Positions 63,194 to 64,000 of a stretch of 64,000 nt of DNA are shown here, one piece after another. Each line of letters starts with the position of its first letter. Within the stretch, counting starts at the first letter, position 1. Where the stretch lies: contig CM049308.1 of NCBI GenBank assembly GCA_026874595.1, positions 41,528,527 to 41,592,526 of the forward strand, read 5' to 3'. This DNA comes from Sipunculus nudus (Eukaryota; Annelida; Sipuncula; Golfingiida; Sipunculidae). The translations under genes were made by a program, and so were the position numbers. Below the pieces are notes generated by a model. The model worked only from the letters and a program-made list of their open reading frames with translations, did not search any database and was not told where the DNA came from.

Positions 63194-64000
63194 CTCTGAA
63201 GAAAAACAACACTGTTAATTCACAACAGACTGTTTCACGGGATGCGACCCGATCATCAGGTGAATGTGGTTAGAATGAAGCTAACGTCGTGGTTTGAAAA
63301 GCCGAGACTTTACGAGATTACGAGATTATGCTTTGTGCGATTCGGGTCGGGGGGGGGGGGGGGGCATGTGAAAGACTGACACTGATCCTATTGTTCTCGG
63401 GTGCACAATAGGATTGGTCAGGGTACACGTGCGATACTGGAACATAACAGGGCAGGGCAAAGAGGTTATATAATGTAGTAAATTGTAAATATAATACAAA
63501 GATATAACCAGGATGCTCAATCAGCATATTGAAATGATTTCTAATAGGGCCTTGGAATATATATATATCAGACTTATTTATTCAGTTCATGCTACTTAAA
63601 TGACAGCTGAGTCAAAATTTATCCAGTTTACATATTTTATGTTGATGCAGTTTTTGACATCATATATATGCAGGGTTGACAGAAACAGTGTTTTCACTTT
63701 AATATTTACTGATAAATACTCTGATATAAAAGTAACATCTAATTTGTTGTAAAAGTCACATTTTTTGTTGTAGAAGTCACATTTAATTTGTTTTATAAAT
63801 CACATTTAATTTGTTGTATAAGTCACTATTTTTTTGTTGTATAAGTCACACTTAATTTGTTGTACAAGTCACACTTTATTTGTATGCTGACAGTTCTGAA
63901 GTTATGATTTTATCTGTTTTCAGACAAAGAGACATGAATTGAATGAACAAAGGGTGAAGGTGGTAGACCTGGCTGAAAGAGTGGACCAGTACTCAAAGGT
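12002..64000 (+). CDS. AKAP6: AKAP6/nesprin-like spectrin-repeat scaffold gene (eleven internal exons, both ends outside the window)
   Basis: Eleven exons with AG acceptors and GT donors join without a frame break (phases 0-0, 0-1, 1-0, 0-0, 0-1, 1-0, 0-0, 0-0, 0-1, 1-0, 0-?), giving about 1,196 residues. Residues 1-121 and 122-235 form two spectrin-like triple-helix repeats. Residues 236 to about 1020 are low-complexity, acidic and Ser-rich with basic clusters. Residues from about 1021 to the end are again helical. From memory of human AKAP6, the second repeat shares the core NLERRW-AI and a Cys-Leu/Asp-Arg/Cys pattern with the third spectrin repeat of that protein, the part reported to bind nesprin-1alpha at the nuclear envelope. 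The linker shares SSP-H-YQV and D-GY motifs with AKAP6. The C-terminal bundle looks more nesprin-like. Expected role: scaffold at the nuclear envelope of muscle or neurons. Alternatives are a Klarsicht or nesprin homologue. Start, stop, any KASH domain and a definite PKA-binding helix are not in view. Confidence 0.66.
12249..13905. mobile_element. Element of 180-bp tandem units with GCCCCCGCC ends
   Basis: The end ATGCCCCCGCC (12253-12263) is repeated in inverse at 13881-13891 (GGCGGGGGCAT). The marker TTTTCGCAAT recurs at 12341, 12521 and 12701, an exact 180-bp period, and related but diverged units lie near 13563 and 13748. The array is interrupted by a different repeat (12880-13552). No transposase is seen. 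The architecture (short ends, core tandem units) recalls nonautonomous Helitron-like elements reported from bivalves, but that is inference. Confidence 0.7.
12880..13552. mobile_element. Second repeat nested inside the 180-bp-unit array
   Basis: It starts with TTTTTAGCCCTCAGCTCATAGG and soon has a GTCC/CCGT microsatellite (12930-12982). This head matches in style the copies at 16446 and 17055 (TTTTTAGCTCAGCTGAC... CCGTCCGTCCGT). After it the 180-bp-unit sequence resumes, showing insertion into an existing array. The right end is approximate. Confidence 0.6.
13906..15283. other. Intron sequence between the first two visible exons
   Basis: There is no exon. Near 14868-15050 lies a possible 3' tail of a non-LTR retrotransposon (GATTGATTGATCTTTATTTCCC with AT-rich sequence), which is too short to classify. 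Confidence 0.45.
15284..15482 (+). CDS. AKAP6: Coding exon 2 in window: helices B and C of spectrin-like repeat 1
   Basis: The acceptor is CCTGCCCTACAG|AGT and the donor is AAAG|GTCAGA, which is usable but weaker than its neighbours. The 66 codons plus one base (phase 0 to 1) include RSPRRKLFNDYAKQLMRRYP and then LNSQWEALEKAI. The NxxWE-L core is the usual signature of spectrin helix C. Reading through the donor keeps the frame open for another 48 codons to a stop ending at 15628, so an intron-retained short C-terminus is possible but has no support beyond the open frame. Codon use is less AT-rich than the flanking introns, as expected for a conserved exon. Confidence 0.85.
15483..16445. other. 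Intron sequence after the second visible exon
   Basis: An open frame continues from the exon to 15628, and another short frame at 16016-16294 has no recognisable domain or splice support. Nothing else is seen. Confidence 0.45.
16446..17054. mobile_element. CCGT-microsatellite repeat, copy 1 of a tandem pair
   Basis: The unit begins TTTTTAGCTCAGCTGACTAC and has a small stem (TAGCTCAG... CTGAGCTA), then a CCGT/CCAT microsatellite at about 16500-16540. About 500 bp of AT-rich sequence follows, ending TTTGCCCAAC-TTTTACCATGGCACG. It is followed directly by a near-identical copy. There is no coding capacity. Confidence 0.85.
17055..17663. mobile_element. CCGT-microsatellite repeat, copy 2 of a tandem pair
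   Basis: The unit repeats copy 1 with a period of 609 bp (AGCTCAG at 16451 and 17060) and very few differences. It ends in the same TTGCCCAACTTTGACCATGGCACG. The high identity points to a recent tandem duplication. Confidence 0.85.
17664..18360. mobile_element. Older, diverged third copy of the CCGT-type repeat
   Basis: The order of blocks from copies 1 and 2 is kept (ACTGCCTAATATCAAAACCACT, TATGGGCCCAAACA, TTTGCCCAAATTTGACCATGGCACG) but with many substitutions and no CCGT microsatellite. Its first about 190 bp are different. Confidence 0.7.
18361..20061. other. Intron sequence before the third visible exon
   Basis: It is AT-rich with several poly-T and poly-A runs. I see no exon, RNA gene or clear element. 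Confidence 0.45.
20062..20186 (+). CDS. AKAP6: Coding exon 3 in window: helix A of spectrin-like repeat 2
   Basis: The acceptor is TTTGTTAACAG|AC and the donor is GAG|GTAGGT. One base carried from the previous exon completes an Asp codon, and the exon ends in phase 0, giving 42 codons jointly. The peptide has MEEDLNGLRQWLHEVETKLK, with the L-xx-WL-xxVE pattern of helix A in spectrin repeats. AKAP6 has a similar IKELKGWLRDTE at the start of its third repeat. The following intron is very large (about 16.6 kb) and holds the candidate internal promoter. Confidence 0.84.
20973..21180 (+). mobile_element. pogo/Tigger-like MITE fragment
   Basis: TACAGTAGAGCTTTGTTTATCCGAA is followed by CTTGTTGTTTGGATAATGAG and TGCGGATGAACAA, the head layout known from pogo/Tigger-type nonautonomous elements (CAGTAGAACCTCGATTATCCGAA and inverted GGATAA blocks). 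The right end is not found, so this is a fragment with an uncertain far limit. Confidence 0.5.
21615..22966. mobile_element. 1.35-kb inverted-repeat DNA transposon, nonautonomous
   Basis: A 28-bp terminal inverted repeat is clear: TACAATAAAATCTCCACTTA at 21615 on, continuing to AAAACCGCA at 21642, and its complement at 22939-22966 ending ATTTTACGGTA, with two mismatches in the outer bases. Both sides are bounded by TA, as in mariner-like elements. The interior has further AAAACCGCA blocks near the left end and an 86-codon frame (21921-22181) with no recognised domain, so it has no functional transposase. Confidence 0.85.
22967..23299. other. Short intron stretch between the transposon and the SINE
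   Basis: No feature was recognised. Confidence 0.45.
23300..23690 (+). repeat. tRNA-derived SINE
   Basis: The head has an A-box-like TAGGTCAAGGGGTAGAGCAC and a B-box-like GGTTTCAAGTTCAGATCTC, spaced as in a tRNA promoter. A body of about 300 bp follows, including CCTGGATGAGTGCTCTGC and CCAGGACCAGTGTGGTAGAC. The tail is an AT-rich short repeat (CTTATCTTAAGAATAAGATAC). No tRNA cloverleaf is preserved. The ends are approximate. Confidence 0.6.
26617..26730 (+). repeat. Short 24-bp tandem repeat, about 4 copies
   Basis: GTCATTTACCATTAATATTTGAGA recurs with GTCATTTACC at 26631, 26653, 26677 and 26701 and a partial copy at 26725. Confidence 0.9.
27089..27112 (+). repeat. (AC)12 microsatellite
   Basis: This is an uninterrupted AC dinucleotide run, about 170 bp before the candidate promoter segment. 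Confidence 0.95.
27280..27744 (+). promoter_or_regulatory. Candidate internal promoter and non-coding first exon
   Basis: The segment is visibly richer in G+C and CpG than its surroundings. It contains the palindrome TGCGCATGCGC at 27451-27461, the consensus of the NRF1 (nuclear respiratory factor 1) site that marks many CpG-type animal promoters, and CCAAT at 27431. It ends in GAG|GTGAGT at 27744, a strong splice donor. The ATG just before the donor is followed by an in-frame stop, so any exon here would be 5'UTR. It lies in the 16.6-kb intron, 9 kb upstream of the exon at 36772, and could start a shorter transcript that skips the first repeat. An unrelated transcript or a mobile element is also possible. 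Confidence 0.4.
29150..29530 (+). repeat. Long C/T-rich tract
   Basis: About 380 bp is almost purine-free on this strand, with repeated pieces such as CCCTCC, CCATTC and CCCCCCCCCC (29286-29295). Pro/Ser-rich open frames here are a by-product of composition. It may form triplex or other non-B DNA. Confidence 0.8.
30085..30155 (+). repeat. Short CT-rich tract
   Basis: The stretch has repeated CTCTCTCTCTTTTT and TTTCTCTCC. Confidence 0.75.
35812..35880 (+). mobile_element. pogo/Tigger-like MITE fragment, second copy
   Basis: TGGTAGAACCTCAGTTATCTGAACAG is followed by CTTCAGATAATCAAGTATCAGATGATAAG, fitting the same head pattern as the fragment at 20973. It has decayed and has no right end. Confidence 0.5.
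36381..36394 (+). repeat. Poly-C run
   Basis: A short C homopolymer directly before an A run. There are several such C or G runs in the window. Confidence 0.9.
36772..36987 (+). CDS. AKAP6: Coding exon 4 in window: helices B and C of spectrin-like repeat 2, nuclear-envelope targeting type
   Basis: The acceptor is TGATTTTTCCAG|GCC and the donor is AAG|GTTAGC. The 72 codons are phase 0 at both ends. The peptide includes VSSVLKLCNRLQTDQRAC followed by NLERRWHAIWLQSLEWECRL. Human AKAP6, as I recall it, has the same order (ILRLC, a Leu, DRETC, then NLERRWEAI and a Trp-Gln-x-Arg-Leu ending), and this is the clearest family match in the window. In vertebrates that repeat is the segment reported to bind nesprin-1alpha. 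There is no in-frame Met in this exon, so a transcript starting just upstream would need another initiator. Confidence 0.88.
36988..39526. other. Intron sequence after the fourth visible exon
   Basis: No exon, RNA gene or clear repeat was recognised in this part of the 16.6-kb intron. Confidence 0.45.
39527..40128 (+). repeat. 43-bp minisatellite, 14 copies
   Basis: The unit GATAACCTTGAATATAGATC followed by AACTGGTAGGCTTCCTACATCCT repeats from 39527 with a constant 43-bp period (the last full start is at 40086). Variant positions (ATAACC/ATGACC, CTTGAA/CTAGAA, ATATAG/ATACAG, ATCAACT/ATCTACT) differ between copies. Each unit contains the small palindrome TAGGCTTCCTA. Confidence 0.96.
40129..46090. 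other. Intron sequence, few features
   Basis: No exon was recognised. At 42530-42725 there are irregular, degenerate repeats of TGGAGGTTAT and GATCTGT, and at 44191-44203 a poly-C run. Nothing else is supported. Confidence 0.45.
42530..42725 (+). repeat. Degenerate TGGAGGTTAT-type repeats
   Basis: GGAGG-TTAT or GGAGG-CTAT blocks followed by GATCTGT recur about seven times at irregular spacing of 25-45 bp. A similar piece (AGAGGTTTAT, GGAGGTTTAT) occurs at 38428-38466. Confidence 0.5.
46091..46582 (-). other. Unrecognised 163-codon open frame, possibly part of a repeat
   Basis: The frame is the longest in the intron outside the host gene and the retrotransposon. It has no domain I recognise, no signal peptide and no splice context. 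The opposite strand also has two open frames over the same region (46113-46334 and 46476-46685). Base composition is slightly less AT-rich than the flanks and CpG-containing (GTCCCGAG, TTAGCGATT), as in several mobile elements. I therefore think it more likely a fragment of an unclassified transposable element than a host gene. Confidence 0.25.
46686..53602. other. Intron sequence before the long linker exon
   Basis: No exon is supported. One G-run is listed separately. Less AT-rich patches near 47540-47900 and 48540-48770 could be conserved non-coding sequence but show no specific motif. Confidence 0.45.
50990..51021 (+). repeat. G-rich run, potential G-quadruplex
   Basis: GGGGTGGGGT is followed by a long G run and AGGGGGG, about 32 bp with only three interruptions. 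Confidence 0.9.
53603..55697 (+). CDS. AKAP6: Coding exon 5 in window: long acidic, serine-rich disordered linker with three basic clusters
   Basis: This exon has 698 codons plus one base; acceptor TTGTTTTCAG|ACT, donor TCAG|GTAAGT. It opens with an aromatic/Cys-containing segment (CNEWDYPYCPSPEEP). Acidic and Ser-rich sequence follows, with D-I-G-Y at local residues 154-157 and SSPTHFYQV at 252-260, both resembling short AKAP6 motifs. A predicted amphipathic helix (SIKRLIQQAELLIMD) lies near 429. Basic clusters that could be nuclear localisation signals lie near 455-478, 539-550 and 607-615. KRRDS at 547-551 is a canonical PKA phosphorylation consensus, and RRTISD lies at 591-596. Reading past the donor stays open for 22 more codons to a stop ending at 55765, a possible alternative end. 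Most of the exon should be disordered. Binding partners cannot be read from sequence alone. Confidence 0.9.
56090..56181 (+). CDS. AKAP6: Coding exon 6 in window: short linker exon
   Basis: The acceptor is TTGTATCAG|GTG and the donor is CAG|GTACAG. With the base carried from the long exon it makes 31 codons starting G-A-T-A-K-E and ending in WDDYQ, phase 1 to 0. It is rich in Ser, Thr and Glu and continues the disordered linker. The intron before it is only about 390 bp, short for this gene. No domain is recognised. Frame continuity across both junctions is the main support. Confidence 0.78.
57093..57260 (+). CDS. AKAP6: Coding exon 7 in window: acidic motif exon of the linker
   Basis: The acceptor is TTATAATTTCAG|GCA and the donor is CCAGTG|GTAGGT. 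The 56 codons are phase 0 at both ends. The core LDDSHLQWDPLDFEEAF is an acidic/aromatic stretch. AKAP6 has a comparable ALEWDEMDI segment, so this may be a conserved short linear motif. In AKAP6 it lies immediately after the spectrin repeats, whereas here the long exon separates them. The exon ends with a basic segment (KSPRRKP). Reading through the donor stays open for 17 codons to a stop ending at 57311. Confidence 0.8.
57793..57952. mobile_element. 160-bp MITE with TA-flanked inverted ends
   Basis: It starts TACAGTAAAACCTTGCC and ends AGGTTTCACTGTA, so the ends pair over about 13 bp with one mismatch. They are flanked by TA. Inside are CGACCACCTC and GCGACCACTTTATCAAG. It lies in the intron about 50 bp before exon 58006 and is related to the copy at 2237-2419. 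Confidence 0.75.
58006..58152 (+). CDS. AKAP6: Coding exon 8 in window: start of the C-terminal helical region, with a tandem NAGNAG acceptor
   Basis: The acceptor sequence is CAACAG|CAG|GAAG, so splicing at either AG gives the same frame with or without one Gln. The donor is TAT|GTATGA. The 49 codons are phase 0 at both ends. The peptide has an acidic start (QEDDSDSDLEAF) followed by a helix with HHVIEESQRHLRVAESALKK, a heptad pattern fitting helix A of a new spectrin-like bundle. The pyrimidine tract is poor, which fits regulated or inefficient splicing. No closer family identity can be given. Confidence 0.82.
59122..59239 (+). CDS. AKAP6: Coding exon 9 in window: cysteine-bearing helical exon
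   Basis: The acceptor is TTACTTTGTCAG|GCC and the donor is CAAG|GTTAGT. There are 39 codons plus one base, phase 0 to 1. The peptide AEVVATCQTNMKCLQEVCLT is strongly helical with three Cys, followed by an acidic stretch. It fits a helix of a spectrin-like or coiled-coil bundle together with the previous exon. The following 3.6-kb intron contains a non-LTR retrotransposon inserted in antisense. Confidence 0.8.
59240..60310. other. Intron sequence before the retrotransposon
   Basis: It is AT-rich and no feature was recognised. Confidence 0.45.
60311..62711 (-). mobile_element. 5'-truncated non-LTR retrotransposon (LINE) with target-site duplication
   Basis: On the - strand the element runs from within the endonuclease domain, through a reverse transcriptase, to an AT-rich 3' tail that ends in four to five copies of ATCTT (TAAGATAAGATAAGA on the + strand, 60315-60341). 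Both sides carry GATCTAA (60311-60317 and 62705-62711), a candidate 7-bp target-site duplication. Truncation at the 5' side and a short simple-sequence tail are typical of LINE insertion. It is antisense to the host gene within the intron between exons 59239 and 62819. Confidence 0.85.
60558..62704 (-). CDS. LINE polyprotein: end of AP endonuclease domain plus reverse transcriptase (5' partial)
   Basis: The frame is open for about 715 codons with no internal stop or frameshift. Its first 40 residues match the end of an apurinic-type endonuclease (TRGHQKLDLFYCN, then PPLKNSDHNMI). The reverse transcriptase follows. Counting from the GTG codon at 62672, FIDYSSAFN lies at 388-396 (first catalytic Asp at 390), GAPQGCVLS at 446-454 and the KYADD box at 476-480. 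After it come ENYKYLGCIID and a C-terminal region ending in LPSGKRLDTIFCRTTRF. The catalytic residues are present. The enzyme would copy its own RNA at a nicked target, but the missing N-terminal endonuclease makes this copy defective. The clade (CR1/L2/Rex1/jockey-like group) cannot be settled by eye. The frame is unlike the host gene in direction and in AT-rich codon use. Confidence 0.93.
62819..63006 (+). CDS. AKAP6: Coding exon 10 in window: spectrin-like repeat near the nesprin-type C-terminus
   Basis: The acceptor is TAAAATTTCAG|AT and the donor is CAG|GTACAG. With the carried base it gives 63 codons, phase 1 to 0. It opens with DKWEWLHQLAMERQVQSRDL, a helix C to helix A transition, and continues through QLESSLQDTMQQLGQQNFEN to an LEGNIQALQ helix. 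As I recall human nesprin-1, its repeat preceding the KASH region has a comparable order (a Trp-x-x-Leu-Gln opening and then a IELQIKKLKELQ helix). The donor is followed within 25 bp by a run of more than 30 G, an unusual setting for a splice site. Confidence 0.85.
63030..63061 (+). repeat. Poly-G run of about 32 bases next to a splice donor
   Basis: An uninterrupted G run starts 24 bp after the donor of exon 62819-63006 and is followed by AGGGGGG. Confidence 0.95.
63146..63192 (+). repeat. (TA)n microsatellite
   Basis: About 23 TA units in the intron between the last two visible exons. Confidence 0.95.
63193..63480. repeat. CpG-bearing segment, possible mobile element
   Basis: The stretch has GTTTCACGGGATGCGACCCG and a matching GATTCGGGTCGG near 63339-63350, which pair loosely in inverse, and a G16 run at 63349-63364. 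CpG content is above that of the flanks. I cannot identify a family. Confidence 0.35.
63739..63880 (+). repeat. 22-bp tandem repeat, about 6 copies
   Basis: AATTTGTTGTATAAGTCACA recurs with (G)TCAC at 63755, 63776, 63800, 63822, 63845 and 63868. It ends about 40 bp before the acceptor of the last exon. Confidence 0.9.
63924..64000 (+). CDS. AKAP6: Coding exon 11 in window, continuing past the edge: helix B of the C-terminal spectrin-like repeat
   Basis: The acceptor is TATCTGTTTTCAG|ACA and the frame follows directly from the previous exon. At least 25 codons are visible: a charged amphipathic helix including KRHELNEQRVKVVDLAERVD. The window ends in AAGGT, which could be a donor, but this cannot be judged. 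The gene must continue beyond the window, and a KASH domain or stop would be expected there if the nesprin comparison is right. Confidence 0.8.

Noticed and set aside
63079-63273. Open frame with an alternating Ile-Tyr stretch
   Set aside because: The stretch is a translation of the TA microsatellite.

Overview
The window is nuclear DNA from an animal, most likely a marine bivalve mollusc. It is AT-rich, has GT-AG introns of up to about 16.6 kb, carries dispersed repeats of a type I associate with bivalve genomes, and contains a spectrin-repeat scaffold gene with animal homologues. The bivalve assignment is inference from repeat style and protein similarity; no rRNA or mitochondrial marker is present.

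One host gene on the + strand fills most of the window. Eleven internal coding exons can be joined in frame with consistent phases (12002-12166, 15284-15482, 20062-20186, 36772-36987, 53603-55697, 56090-56181, 57093-57260, 58006-58152, 59122-59239, 62819-63006, 63924 to the window end). They give about 1,196 residues with neither start nor stop. The first four exons encode two consecutive spectrin-like repeats that resemble the perinuclear anchoring repeats of A-kinase anchor protein 6 (AKAP6/mAKAP). The 2.1-kb exon encodes a long acidic, serine-rich, disordered linker with three basic clusters and short motifs that also look AKAP6-like. The last exons start another spectrin-like helical bundle that resembles the repeats near the KASH end of nesprins. 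The gene is therefore probably a nuclear-envelope scaffold of the AKAP6/nesprin/Klarsicht group.

The rest is intronic or upstream sequence holding many mobile elements and tandem arrays. 1-6592: no exon, with a tRNA-type SINE fragment and a short MITE. 6593-9776: a 3.2-kb element with terminal inverted repeats and an array of 288-bp units rich in AGGTCA half-sites. 10591-11229: a MITE. 12249-13905: a 180-bp-unit element interrupted by a second repeat. 16446-18360: three tandem copies of a CCGT-microsatellite element. 20973-23690: a pogo-like fragment, a 1.35-kb inverted-repeat transposon and a SINE. 27280-27744: a GC-richer segment with an NRF1-type palindrome and a strong splice donor, a candidate internal promoter and first exon. 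39527-40128: a 43-bp minisatellite. 60311-62711: a 5'-truncated non-LTR retrotransposon on the - strand with an open reverse-transcriptase frame. 63030-63880: G-runs, a TA repeat and a 22-bp array around the last two exons.

All repeats and exon similarities were judged by eye and memory. Exon boundaries rest on splice consensus plus frame continuity.
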